Shown: piece after piece, positions 25,926 to 34,626 of the stretch
Layout of the letters: the number at the start of each line of letters is the position of its first letter
Position numbering within the stretch: position 1 is the first letter of the stretch
NCBI RefSeq assembly: GCF_017948305.1
Contig: NZ_CP072842.1
Coordinates: 2,486,501 to 2,550,500 of the forward strand
Length of the DNA: 64,000 nt
Source of the DNA: Faecalibacter bovis
GTDB taxonomy: Bacteria > Bacteroidota > Bacteroidia > Flavobacteriales > Weeksellaceae
Reading direction: 5' to 3'
Program-made: the position numbers and the translations under genes
The notes under the pieces: model-generated
Seen by the model: the letters and a program-made list of their open reading frames with translations, nothing else
What the model was told of the DNA's origin: nothing
Databases searched by the model: none

Positions 25926-26528
25926 TTAATCATTAGATAGAATTTGATATTTTAATTTTGATTGATTAATTTCTGTTCCCAAATTATTGACGATAATTTC
26001 TTCTAATATTTCATAAAATTCTGATGAATAATCATATTTCAAATCTTCGTGTAACTTTCCAAATAAAGAAATCATAGTTTTAATTTTAGAAACCTGATAT
26101 AATCTTGTTTTATAACCAATTACAGTATCTTCTTTTTGTAATTGATTATATTTTTTTGTCGATTCAATCAATAAAAATGTTCTTAAACGCAGCTCACCAT
26201 TAACATCTTTAGTAACCTTAGCAAAATGATTGATTTTTGAAGATAATCCACGAATTAATCGTAAATACATTCTTCCTTTATCATTAAATTTTACATTCAT
26301 GATAGCTTTATAATTATCATTTAAAGTTGATTCAATTTCAGTTTTTAAATCTTCAAAACGTTTATTCAAATCAAATTCATCTTCTAATAATCTAAAAAGA
26401 AGCTGCTCTATTAAAACCTGATCTTTATTAATTAATCGAATTAATAATTGATTTTTCTCTTTTTCAGGTAAATCAAGAATTTCTTGTTTTAAAGCTGGTA
26501 TGTGATTAACGTTGAATTTCTGTTTCAT
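25926..26528 (-). CDS. Hypothetical helical protein, 200 aa
   Basis: A charged, almost entirely alpha-helical, probably cytoplasmic protein. Segments such as EILDLPEKEKNQLLIRLINK and LNKRFEDLKTEIESTLNDNY suggest coiled coils in the first half; RMYLRLIRGLSSKINHFAKV and RLRTFLLIESTKKYNQLQ follow. I do not recognise the family. It is upstream of the Asp-box and TPR-like genes on the same strand with a 60-bp gap, so the three may form one unit. Confidence 0.6.
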   Translation of the reverse strand: MKQKFNVNHIPALKQEILDLPEKEKNQLLIRLINKDQVLIEQLLFRLLEDEFDLNKRFEDLKTEIESTLNDNYKAIMNVKFNDKGRMYLRLIRGLSSKINHFAKVTKDVNGELRLRTFLLIESTKKYNQLQKEDTVIGYKTRLYQVSKIKTMISLFGKLHEDLKYDYSSEFYEILEEIIVNNLGTEINQSKLKYQILSND

Positions 26529-26571
26529 TATTCTATAATCATTATAATGTTAAGTTAATTCTTTTTATCCA

Positions 26572-26604
26572 AAAAAAAAGCGATTGAATAAATTCAACCG
26601 CTTT
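26572..26604 (-). terminator. Terminator of the polyamine gene pair
   Basis: Stem AAAGCGATTGAA/TTCAACCGCTTT with one mismatch and loop TAAA, followed on the - strand by nine T residues. It lies 24 bp downstream of the deoxyhypusine-synthase-like gene. Confidence 0.85.
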
Positions 26605-26627
26605 AATATGTTAAATAGAATTTTCTA

Positions 26628-27602
26628 TTATTGACCTAAGATGTAAGCGAATACTAAAGGTGCAACGATTGTTGCATCAGATTCGATCATGAATTTAGGT
26701 GTATCAACATCTAATTTACCCCAAGTAATTTTCTCATTTGGAACAGCTCCTGAATAAGAACCGTAAGATGTTGTTGAATCAGAAATCTGACAGAAATAAG
26801 ACCAGAAAGGAACATCTGTCCACTCTAAATCTTGGTACATCATTGGAACCACACAAATTGGGAAATCTCCAGAAATACCACCAGCAATTTGGAAGAATCC
26901 AACACCGTGTCCGTCTGAATTTGCACGATACCATTCTGTTAAGTAAATCATGTACTCAATACCAGATTTTACAGTATCAGCTTTTAAATTTCCTTTAATT
27001 ACGTTAGATGCGAAAATGTTACCTGTTGTAGAATCTTCCCATCCTGGACAAACGATTGGTAAATTTTTCTCTGCAGCTGCAACAATCCAAGAATCTTTAG
27101 GATCAATTTCATAGTATTGCTCTAAAACTCCTGAATTTACAACTTGGTATAAATACTCGTGTGGTAAATATCTTTCTCCTTTAGCTTCAGCTGCGTGCCA
27201 AACATCTTCTAAGTGTTGTTGTAAACGACGGAATGCTTCTTCTTCTGGGATACAAGTATCAGTTACACGATTAAAGTGTTGATCTAATAATTCACGCTCT
27301 TGCTCTGGAGTTAAATCTCTATAATTAGGAATTCTCTTGTAGTGAGAGTGTGCCACTAAATTCATCACATCTTCTTCTAAGTTTGCTCCTGTACAAGAAA
27401 TGAAGTGAACTTTATCTTGACGAATCATCTCAGCTAAAGATACACCTAACTCTGCAGTAGACATTGCACCTCCTAATGAGATTAACATTTTTCCTCCAGC
27501 ATCTAAGTGTGCTTCATATCCTTTCGCAGCATCAACTAATGCCGCAGCATTGAAGTGACGGTAGTTGTGCTCAATAAATTGACTGATTGGCCCTTTGCTC
27601 AT
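26628..27602 (-). CDS. Deoxyhypusine-synthase-like enzyme, probable polyamine aminobutyltransferase
   Basis: A 324-aa member of the deoxyhypusine synthase family. NAD-binding and active-site segments are MLISLGGAMSTAELGVSLAE, FISCTGANLEEDV, PIVCPGWEDSTTGN and FFQIAGGISGDFP. The imine-forming Lys of human DHS (VSWGK) is conserved as Lys296 in ITWGKLDVD. Bacteria lack eIF5A, so the enzyme probably transfers an aminobutyl group from one polyamine to another small amine, as in homospermidine synthesis. It lies 20 bp downstream of arginine decarboxylase, with no agmatinase gene beside them. Family firm; product unknown. Confidence 0.88.
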   Translation of the reverse strand: MSKGPISQFIEHNYRHFNAAALVDAAKGYEAHLDAGGKMLISLGGAMSTAELGVSLAEMIRQDKVHFISCTGANLEEDVMNLVAHSHYKRIPNYRDLTPEQERELLDQHFNRVTDTCIPEEEAFRRLQQHLEDVWHAAEAKGERYLPHEYLYQVVNSGVLEQYYEIDPKDSWIVAAAEKNLPIVCPGWEDSTTGNIFASNVIKGNLKADTVKSGIEYMIYLTEWYRANSDGHGVGFFQIAGGISGDFPICVVPMMYQDLEWTDVPFWSYFCQISDSTTSYGSYSGAVPNEKITWGKLDVDTPKFMIESDATIVAPLVFAYILGQ

Positions 27603-27622
27603 TTTATTATTATTTTATTATA

Positions 27623-29008
27623 TTAAACTGTATAACCTAATGTTTTTAAAATTCCTTCGTGTCCTTGCTCTTCCGAATAAACTGTTGTATCGTAGTTTTC
27701 GTCAATTAACACATATTTTGGTTGTGGAATTAAACAGTGATGTACACCGCCAAAACCACCGATATTATCTTGGTAAGCACCTGTATTAAAGAAACCAATA
27801 TATAATGGTTTTGCAGAATCGTATTTTGGTAAATAGATTGCATTTGTGTGCTGCTCTGAGTTATAATAATCGTCAGAATCACAAGTTAATCCTCCTAATA
27901 AAACTCGCTCATATTTGTCATACCAACGGTTTACAGGCAACATGATAAAACGCTTAGAAATTGCCCAAGCATCTGGTAATGTTGTCATGAAAGAAGAATC
28001 AATCATATCCCAATATTCACGATCGTTTTGTTTCTTTTGGTATAAGATTTTATACACTACACCTCCAGATTCACCAACTGTAAAAGAACCAAATTCTGTA
28101 AAAATATTTGGCACAGGAATTCCTTCTTCCTCACAAATTGATTGGATTTGAGATAAAATTTCCTTTGCCATGTATTGATAATCGTATTCAAAAGTTAAAG
28201 ACGATTTAATAGGAAAACCACCTCCGATATTTAAACTATCTAACTCTGGACAAACTTTCTTTAAGTTTACATAAACGCGTAAACATTTTGTTAATTCGTT
28301 CCAATAATACGAGTTGTCTTTAATTCCTGTATTGATAAAGAAGTGTAACATCTTTAATTTAATACGATCATTAGGCTTTACCATATTTTGGTAAAAAGGA
28401 ACAATATCCTTATAACCTATTCCTAAACGCGATGTATAAAACTCAAATTTAGGTTCCTCTTCCGATGCAATTCGAATCCCGATTTCAAAATCTCCCTCGA
28501 TTGCTTCCGAGAATAAATCGACTTCTTCGTAATTATCAATTACAGTTATTGTTTTACGATGACCATTATTAACTAAACGCGCGATATTTTCAACATATTC
28601 TTCGCGTTTAAAACCGTTACATACAACGTATTGGTCATGGTTCATTAATCCTTCCGCCAATAAACTCTCAACAATATTAATATCGTAAGCAGAAGATGTT
28701 TCGATATGAATATCATTCTTTAAAGCTTCTTTTACAATATGTTTAAAGTGAGAACTTTTAGTACAATAACAATAATTGTAAGTTCCTTCGTAGTTCAATT
28801 CTTGACGTGCTTTCTCAAACCAACCTTTTGCTTTTTGAATATTCTGAGAAATTTTAGGTAAATAAGTAAATTTCAATGGAGTTCCGTGTTCTTCAACCAA
28901 CTTCATTAAGTCGATTCCATGAAATTTTAAATATTCTCCGTCTAAAGTGAATTCTTCTTGTGGAAAATCAAAAGATTGAGTGATTAAGTCGATGTATTTA
29001 GTTTTCAT
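27623..29008 (-). CDS. speA: Arginine decarboxylase, PLP-dependent fold III type
   Basis: A 461-aa alanine-racemase-fold decarboxylase, much shorter than the ~630-aa E. coli SpeA, as usual for Bacteroidetes. The PLP Lys is probably in TYNYCYCTKSSHFKHIVKEA near residue 80; IHIETSSAYDINIVESLL, FINTGIKDNSYYWNEL, SLNIGGGFPIKSS and GGLTCDSDDYYNSEQ are typical of biosynthetic arginine decarboxylases. It would make agmatine. First of a two-gene unit with the DHS-like enzyme; a long structured leader precedes it. The arginine specificity is inferred from family resemblance. Confidence 0.87.
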   Translation of the reverse strand: MKTKYIDLITQSFDFPQEEFTLDGEYLKFHGIDLMKLVEEHGTPLKFTYLPKISQNIQKAKGWFEKARQELNYEGTYNYCYCTKSSHFKHIVKEALKNDIHIETSSAYDINIVESLLAEGLMNHDQYVVCNGFKREEYVENIARLVNNGHRKTITVIDNYEEVDLFSEAIEGDFEIGIRIASEEEPKFEFYTSRLGIGYKDIVPFYQNMVKPNDRIKLKMLHFFINTGIKDNSYYWNELTKCLRVYVNLKKVCPELDSLNIGGGFPIKSSLTFEYDYQYMAKEILSQIQSICEEEGIPVPNIFTEFGSFTVGESGGVVYKILYQKKQNDREYWDMIDSSFMTTLPDAWAISKRFIMLPVNRWYDKYERVLLGGLTCDSDDYYNSEQHTNAIYLPKYDSAKPLYIGFFNTGAYQDNIGGFGGVHHCLIPQPKYVLIDENYDTTVYSEEQGHEGILKTLGYTV

Positions 29009-29254
29009 TATGCTATTATTTTTATAAAATGTTACGTGTAAAATTTATGGTACTAAAAATGCGTTTCTAAAAGAATTTTACTTTTAGAAATAACCATTAA
29101 ACACGTATAGCATAATATACTTGGCGAAGTAAATTTTGAGAAGATATTTTTTTTAATCCGCTGCTTTTTTGAAAAGCCAGAAAACCTAGGTTCCTCCCTA
29201 CCTCAGTTCTCTCGAATAAAAGGTCAACACCCATTAATAATTAAAAAACTTTTG
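29009..29254 (-). promoter_or_regulatory. Long 5' leader of speA with candidate structured RNA
   Basis: The 454-bp region 29009-29462 has no gene. On the - strand, downstream of a -7 box, an RNA of about 245 nt would precede speA. Near its 5' end, 29163-29211 is GC-richer than its surroundings and folds into two adjacent hairpins: a 12-bp stem with two wobbles and one mismatch (29180-29191 with 29200-29211, 8-nt purine loop AGGGAGGA), then GCTTTT/AAAAGC (29163-29177). It does not match the riboswitch consensus sequences I know. The rest of the leader is AT-rich. Confidence 0.45.
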
Positions 29255-29260
29255 CTTTTG

Positions 29261-29268
29261 CAAATATA
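29261..29268 (-). promoter_or_regulatory. -7 box of the speA promoter
   Basis: Reads TATATTTG on the - strand, an exact TAnnTTTG match. It places transcription start near 29254, just ahead of the structured leader. No clear TTG at usual spacing. Confidence 0.45.
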
Positions 29269-29433
29269 TAGAATTTAAAAGAGTATGAATGATAAATTAA
29301 TCGTAAAATTTAATTACTTTCACTTACAATTTATGAATTGAAAACCAACACTTAAATAACTATACGGATGATATTTCTTAAAATCTGTTTATAAATTTCT
29401 GTATATCTAATGGTTTCCATAACTGAATTATTG

Positions 29434-29441
29434 TATTTTTG
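29434..29441 (+). promoter_or_regulatory. -7 box of the parA promoter
   Basis: TATTTTTG matches TAnnTTTG and lies 21 bp before the parA ATG, predicting a short leader of about 15 nt. Confidence 0.45.
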
Positions 29442-29462
29442 AAATCGTTTTGAATATAAAAT

Positions 29463-30236
29463 ATGGGGAAAATAATAGCAGTAGCAAACCAAAAAGGTGG
29501 TGTAGGTAAAACTACGACTTCTGTTAATTTAGCAGCTTCATTAGGAGTATTAGAGAAAAAAGTATTATTAATTGACGCCGATCCACAAGCAAATGCAACA
29601 TCTGGATTAGGTTTCGATTTGGAAACCATTGAATGTGGTACGTATGAAGTTTTAGAAAATCAAATTGCAGCAAGTGAAGCAATTTTTGAAACTGAATCTC
29701 CAAATCTAGACTTAATGCCTGCACATTTAGATTTAGTTGCAGCAGAAATTGAAATTGTAGATTATGAAAATCGTGAATATATGTTGAAAACTGCTTTGGC
29801 AGAAATCAAAGATAATTACGATTACATTGTGATTGATTGTGCTCCATCTTTAGGTTTAATCACTCTTAATGCATTAACTGCAGCAGATTCTGTGATTATT
29901 CCAATTCAATGTGAATATTTTGCTTTAGAAGGTTTAGGTAAATTGTTAAACACCGTTAAAGGAATTCAACAACATCATAATAAAGATTTAGATATAGAAG
30001 GTCTTTTATTAACGATGTATGATTCGCGTTTACGTTTATCTAACCAAGTTTTAGATGAAGTTAGTAATCACTTTCCACAAATGGTTTTCAAGACGATAAT
30101 TGCTCGTAATGTTCGTTTATCCGAAGCTCCAAGTTTTGGTGAAACGATTATACAATACGATGCAGGAAGTAAAGGAGCAGAAAATTATTTAAATTTAGCT
30201 CGAGAATTTTTAATAAATAACAACGATACCGTATAA
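29463..30236 (+). CDS. parA: Chromosome partitioning ATPase ParA (Soj)
   Basis: A 257-aa deviant-Walker ATPase: KGGVGKTTTSVNLAASLG at residues 10-27 (two-Lys Walker A), LLIDADPQANATSGLG and YIVIDCAPSLGLITLNAL. It works with ParB and parS to segregate chromosome origins. The length is that of the chromosomal Soj type, without the N-terminal HTH of plasmid ParA. First gene of a + strand run: parA, parB, DUF5683, dapB, lepB, WbqC. No parS-like TGTTNCACGTGAAACA was noticed in the window. Confidence 0.95.
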   Translation: MGKIIAVANQKGGVGKTTTSVNLAASLGVLEKKVLLIDADPQANATSGLGFDLETIECGTYEVLENQIAASEAIFETESPNLDLMPAHLDLVAAEIEIVDYENREYMLKTALAEIKDNYDYIVIDCAPSLGLITLNALTAADSVIIPIQCEYFALEGLGKLLNTVKGIQQHHNKDLDIEGLLLTMYDSRLRLSNQVLDEVSNHFPQMVFKTIIARNVRLSEAPSFGETIIQYDAGSKGAENYLNLAREFLINNNDTV

Positions 30237-30237
30237 T

Positions 30238-31137
30238 ATGGCAAAATCTAATAAGAATAATCGTCTAGGTAGAGGATTATCAGCCTTATTAAAAGATGAA
30301 CCTACTGTGCATTCAGCTTCGGATGATGGTGCTAAGAAATTAGTTGGAAACATAATCGAAGTTGAATTAAATAAGATTACTGCTAATCCTTGGCAACCAA
30401 GGACAAATTTTGATAAAAGAAATTTAGAAGATTTAGTAACTTCTATTCAAGCATTAGGCGTAATACAGCCTATTACAGTAAGAAAGAAAAACGACGGCAC
30501 ATACGAATTAATTTCTGGTGAACGTCGTTTTCGTGCTTCAATAATTGCCGATAAAAAAACAATTCCTGCTTTTGTTCGATTAGCGAATGATCAGGAAATG
30601 TTAGAAATGGCATTAGTTGAAAATATTCAACGACAAGACTTAGATGCCATAGAAATTGCGCTTTCCTATCAACAATTAATTGATGAAGTAAAGTTAACGC
30701 AAGAAGAATTAAGCAAACGAGTTGGTAAAGAACGTTCTTCTATTACTAATTATTTACGTCTTTTAAAATTAGATCCAATCATCCAAACCGGAATTAGAGA
30801 TGGTATGATTGCGATGGGTCACGGACGTGCATTAATGGCTATTGTTGATGCGGATAAGCAGTTCGAAATTTATGAACGAATTGTTCGTGATAATTTATCT
30901 GTTCGTGAAACAGAGAAGTTAATAAAAGCTGTAAAAGAAGGACAACAACCAGAAGAAAAACAGAAGGATAAAGTTGAATTGCCAGAACATTATCAAACTG
31001 CTATGAATCGTTTCCAAGAACGATTAAATACAGCTGTTAAAATTCAACGTGCGAAAAATGGAAAAGGTAAAATCATAATTGATTTTGCTTCTGATGAAGA
31101 ATTTGAACGTTTAAGAAGTTTTTTAAATGAAAACTAA
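30238..31137 (+). CDS. parB: Chromosome partitioning protein ParB
   Basis: A 299-aa ParB/Spo0J protein. After a basic start with GRGLSALL, the CTPase/ParB domain has ITANPWQPRTNFDKRNLEDL, GVIQPITVRK, ELISGERRFRAS (the GERRxRA box) and ALVENIQRQDLDAIEIA. An HTH follows at LTQEELSKRVGKERSSITNY, then a C-terminal dimerisation domain. Starts one base after the parA stop region, and its end overlaps the next gene by 11 bases. Confidence 0.95.
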   Translation: MAKSNKNNRLGRGLSALLKDEPTVHSASDDGAKKLVGNIIEVELNKITANPWQPRTNFDKRNLEDLVTSIQALGVIQPITVRKKNDGTYELISGERRFRASIIADKKTIPAFVRLANDQEMLEMALVENIQRQDLDAIEIALSYQQLIDEVKLTQEELSKRVGKERSSITNYLRLLKLDPIIQTGIRDGMIAMGHGRALMAIVDADKQFEIYERIVRDNLSVRETEKLIKAVKEGQQPEEKQKDKVELPEHYQTAMNRFQERLNTAVKIQRAKNGKGKIIIDFASDEEFERLRSFLNEN

Positions 31138-31693
31138 AATCTTAATCCTAACATTTGTTTTCCTTTCTCAATTTGGATATGGTCAACAAATTATTACGGA
31201 TGAAATTGTTGTAGATACAGTAAAAACAGACTCTATCAATAAGTTAACTCTTAAAGAGTTAAGCCCTATAAAAGCTTCTTTGTATTCTGCAGTTTTACCA
31301 GGTGCAGGACAATTGTACAATAAAAAATGGTGGAAAGCACCTATTGCTTTGGGATTAGTTGGAACAGGAATTGGTTTTACAGCGTATTACAATGGATTGC
31401 AAAATAAATTTAGATCAGCTTACATCGCTGAACTTGAAGGTAGAACGCATGAATATACTGGAATTTTAAATGCTGAGCAATTAGCTGTTTATCAGGATGA
31501 ATATAAAAGAAATCGTGATTATAGCATGGCTCTAACGGTATTAGCATATATACTTAATATTGTTGATGCAACTGTTGATGCGCATTTATTTAGCATCAAA
31601 AATGATCCTGATTTTACTTGGAAACCAGTAATTATTCAAGATCAAAATACATATCAGCCTGTAATGGGGTTGAATTTAAATTTTAAATTTTAA
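31127..31693 (+). CDS. DUF5683 membrane protein
   Basis: A 188-aa protein with a signal peptide ending near FGYGQ. The DUF5683 core is SPIKASLYSAVLPGAGQLYN followed by KKWWKAPIALGLVGTGIGFT, and a second hydrophobic stretch YSMALTVLAYILNIVDATVD; the end GLNLNFKF resembles an outer-membrane strand. In Bacteroidetes it is often found in the parA-parB-dapB-lepB neighbourhood, as here. Function unknown. It overlaps parB by 11 bases, pointing to translational coupling. Confidence 0.85.
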   Translation: MKTKILILTFVFLSQFGYGQQIITDEIVVDTVKTDSINKLTLKELSPIKASLYSAVLPGAGQLYNKKWWKAPIALGLVGTGIGFTAYYNGLQNKFRSAYIAELEGRTHEYTGILNAEQLAVYQDEYKRNRDYSMALTVLAYILNIVDATVDAHLFSIKNDPDFTWKPVIIQDQNTYQPVMGLNLNFKF

Positions 31694-31702
31694 GAAGGAT
31701 AA

Positions 31703-32410
31703 ATGATGAAAGTAGGATTAATTGGATATGGAAAAATGGGTAAAGCCATTGAAGAAATTGTTGTTGAAAGAGGACATGAAGTTGTATTAAAAATTTCTCA
31801 TACTCCAACACCTGAAGAATTAAAAAATGTTGATGTAGCAATTGAATTTTCTCGACCTGAATATGCTTACGACAATCTTAAAGTATTACTAGAATCAAAC
31901 ACACCAACTATTTGTGGAACAACAGGTTGGTTAGATAAGCAAGAAGAAATTAATCAATTAACTATTTCAAATAATACTGCATTTTTATATGCATCAAATT
32001 TTAGTTTAGGTGTTAATTTATTTTTTGAGTTAAATCAACAATTAGCTCGAATGATGAATAAATACAGAGCTGAATACAATATTAATTTAGAGGAAATTCA
32101 CCATACTCAAAAATTAGACGCACCATCAGGAACAGCTATTACAATTGCTGAAGGAATTATTGATAATTCATCTTACAATAATTGGTCGATGGAAGAACAA
32201 GGTGATGCTATTATTCCTATTGAAGCGAAACGAATTGAAAATGTACCTGGTACACATATTGTGCAATACACAAGTGAAGTAGATACTATCGAAATCTCTC
32301 ATACTGCACATTCTCGCAAAGGTTTTGCATTAGGAGCTGTTATTGCAGCTGAATGGATTGCTGATAAAAAAGGTGTCTTCTCGATGAAAGACGTTTTAGA
32401 ATTGAATTAA
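31703..32410 (+). CDS. dapB: 4-hydroxy-tetrahydrodipicolinate reductase
   Basis: A 235-aa DapB for lysine and diaminopimelate synthesis. The NAD(P) motif is VGLIGYGKMGKAIEEIV at the start, with CGTTGW in the middle and the catalytic block EIHHTQKLDAPSGTAITIAE including the HH and K of the active site. The start could be the ATG at 31703 or the adjacent one at 31706; the product differs by one residue. It lies between DUF5683 and lepB. Confidence 0.95.
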   Translation: MMKVGLIGYGKMGKAIEEIVVERGHEVVLKISHTPTPEELKNVDVAIEFSRPEYAYDNLKVLLESNTPTICGTTGWLDKQEEINQLTISNNTAFLYASNFSLGVNLFFELNQQLARMMNKYRAEYNINLEEIHHTQKLDAPSGTAITIAEGIIDNSSYNNWSMEEQGDAIIPIEAKRIENVPGTHIVQYTSEVDTIEISHTAHSRKGFALGAVIAAEWIADKKGVFSMKDVLELN

Positions 32411-32433
32411 CAAACTACAAATAAAAAATACTT

Positions 32434-33999
32434 ATGTCACTAATCATTTATTGGGTTATTGGTTTTGTACTTTATAACATCCTTTACGGAGCAGGTACAT
32501 GGAAATTATATAGAAATGCAGGCAAACCAGCTTGGTCAGCATTTATACCCTTTTTAAACATTTGGAACGGATTACAAATTATTGATAGACCTAAATGGTG
32601 GATTATATTGTTCTATTTACCAATTGTAGGTCCTATTTTTTGGTTAGTAATGTATGTAGATTTAGCTGATACATACGGAAAAGTAGAATTAAAGGATAAA
32701 ATCATTATGGTTTTAACTTTAGGTTTATACATTTTCGCAATCAATTATTCAGATAATCCAAAATATTTAGGAGCTGAAAAACGTACTTCTACAATTGTAT
32801 CTTCATTGTTATTTGCTTTAGTTTTAGCAACATTGGTACACAATTGGTTTATCCAACCGATGATTGTTCCGACAGGTTCGATGGAAAATACAATCAAAAT
32901 TGGTGATGCTTTATTTGTAGAAAAAGTTAGTTTTGGTGCTCGCGTACCTACTACTCCATTAGGAATTCCATTTTCTGAATTTATTTATCGTGATGCATTT
33001 ATCGACAAAGCTCGATTACCTTATATGCGTTTACCAGGTTGGAGAGATTTAAAATCAAATGACATTGTCGTTTTCAACTACCCAACAGATTCAGTTTACT
33101 CGGCAATTGATCGTAAAGATGCTTACGTTAAACGTTTAGTTGGTATGCCAGGTGAAACGGTTGAAATTAACAACGGAATATTATATGTTGACGGAAAAAA
33201 ATTCCAACCAAAATTAGATGCTTTAGTACAACATTCTTATAAAGTTGTTTCTAAAATTCAATTATCTCCAGCAGTTTTATATCAAGATTTTGGAATAATC
33301 CCAACAGATTACCAAGGAACATCTTACCAAGAAGGAAGCACATTTGTTTATGGTTTCCCAGCTTTAACTGAAGCACACGTAACTGCCTTCAAAAACAACT
33401 CTAACATCATCAGTGTAGAGCCAGTTTTAAAAGCAAAAGGTGATAAAACTGAGCGTATCCGTTACGGTAACCAAATTGATAGTACTTATACAATTTTCCC
33501 TGTAAACAAGGATTGGAACGAAGATCAATATGGTAAATTATACATACCGAAAAAAGGAGATGTAGTTGACATTAACAAAGAAACTTTACCACAATACATC
33601 AACGTAATTCGTAAATACGAGCAAAACACATTACGTGTTGATTCTGCAAATGGAAAATATGATATTTTTATCAACGATCAAAAAGCGGATAAATACGAAA
33701 TCAAACAAAATTATTACTTTATGGTTGGGGACAACAGAAACCAATCGTTAGACGCTCGTTTCTTTGGTTATGTTCCAGAAGATCATATCATTGGACGTCC
33801 AATTTTAATTTGGGCAAACATGAATGGAATGTTCGAACAAGCACCTAAAAAATTCATTTGGGAAAGATGGTTTACATCAATCAATAACGATAACCCAAAT
33901 AAAACATCATACGGTATTTACGTATTAATCGCTTTTATTGGATGGATTGGATATGATATCTGGAAAGCAAGAAAAGAAAAACAGAAAAATAAATATTAA
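32434..33999 (+). CDS. lepB: Signal peptidase I
   Basis: A 521-aa S26 peptidase, longer than proteobacterial LepB. The N-terminal ~125 residues hold several membrane segments of a DUF5684-like region (VIGFVLYNILYGAGTWKLYR, WWIILFYLPIVGPIFWLVMY). The catalytic Ser149 is in VPTGSMENTIKIGD and Lys233 in DAYVKRLVGMPGE; GDNRNQSLDARFFGYVPEDH is box E. A large insertion lies between the Lys box and box E, as in other Flavobacteria. A C-terminal hydrophobic segment (YGIYVLIAFIGWIGYDIW) suggests a further anchor. Confidence 0.94.
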   Translation: MSLIIYWVIGFVLYNILYGAGTWKLYRNAGKPAWSAFIPFLNIWNGLQIIDRPKWWIILFYLPIVGPIFWLVMYVDLADTYGKVELKDKIIMVLTLGLYIFAINYSDNPKYLGAEKRTSTIVSSLLFALVLATLVHNWFIQPMIVPTGSMENTIKIGDALFVEKVSFGARVPTTPLGIPFSEFIYRDAFIDKARLPYMRLPGWRDLKSNDIVVFNYPTDSVYSAIDRKDAYVKRLVGMPGETVEINNGILYVDGKKFQPKLDALVQHSYKVVSKIQLSPAVLYQDFGIIPTDYQGTSYQEGSTFVYGFPALTEAHVTAFKNNSNIISVEPVLKAKGDKTERIRYGNQIDSTYTIFPVNKDWNEDQYGKLYIPKKGDVVDINKETLPQYINVIRKYEQNTLRVDSANGKYDIFINDQKADKYEIKQNYYFMVGDNRNQSLDARFFGYVPEDHIIGRPILIWANMNGMFEQAPKKFIWERWFTSINNDNPNKTSYGIYVLIAFIGWIGYDIWKARKEKQKNKY

Positions 34000-34013
34000 G
34001 ATTAATAATTGAA

Positions 34014-34613
34014 ATGAAAAATACATTTCCAGCTTTTTACTTTGGACCGATTAATTATTTCGCTGATATCGTAAAAAGTGAAGCAATTGATTTAGAAGTT
34101 TGCGAAAACTTTCAGAAACAAACGTACAGAAGTCGTACAAACATTTTAGGAGCTAATGGTAAATTATCTTTAACTATTCCCTTAGTACACGACGGAAAAC
34201 GTAGCATGAAAGACATTAAACTTTCGTACGATCATAATTGGCAAAAAGAACATTTCAAATCGTTACGATCTGCATATTTAAGCTCTCCTTATTTCGAATA
34301 TTATGAAGATGAGATTGCTAAATTTTATGATGAAAAAGAAACGTATTTATTAGATTTTAACATCAAAACAATCGAATTTATTCTATCAAAATTAAAAGTT
34401 GATACTGTAGTTACAAAGACAGAATCATATCAAAAATTAGATGAACAATTCGATTTCAGAAATAAATACAGCGCAAAAAAAGATCCTGAAGTACATTTCC
34501 CTGAATATGTACAAGTATTTGACGAAAAATTTGGCTTTACATCAGGTTTAAGTATTCTTGATATTTTATTTAGCCAAGGGCCACATGCAGCCATTTATTT
34601 AAAAAATTTATAA
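34014..34613 (+). CDS. WbqC family protein
   Basis: A 199-aa protein of the WbqC family: PAFYFGPINYFADIVKSEAI, ENFQKQTYRSRTNILGANG, LSLTIPLVHDGKRSMKDIKL and WQKEHFKSLRSAYLSSPYFE are the conserved blocks. WbqC-like proteins occur in polysaccharide gene sets, sometimes as nucleotide-sugar modification enzymes, but this one sits directly downstream of lepB, 14 bp away, in a housekeeping context. Its substrate is unknown. Confidence 0.85.
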   Translation: MKNTFPAFYFGPINYFADIVKSEAIDLEVCENFQKQTYRSRTNILGANGKLSLTIPLVHDGKRSMKDIKLSYDHNWQKEHFKSLRSAYLSSPYFEYYEDEIAKFYDEKETYLLDFNIKTIEFILSKLKVDTVVTKTESYQKLDEQFDFRNKYSAKKDPEVHFPEYVQVFDEKFGFTSGLSILDILFSQGPHAAIYLKNL

Positions 34614-34626
34614 ATTAAACATAAAA

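Noticed and set aside
29161-29235. tRNA or known riboswitch (SAM, TPP, guanidine) in the speA leader
   Set aside because: No acceptor stem or CCA and no cloverleaf; the conserved cores of the SAM, TPP and guanidine classes do not align beyond a few bases.
29378-29629. 83-codon - strand frame over the parA start
   Set aside because: Antisense shadow of the ParA Walker A coding region.
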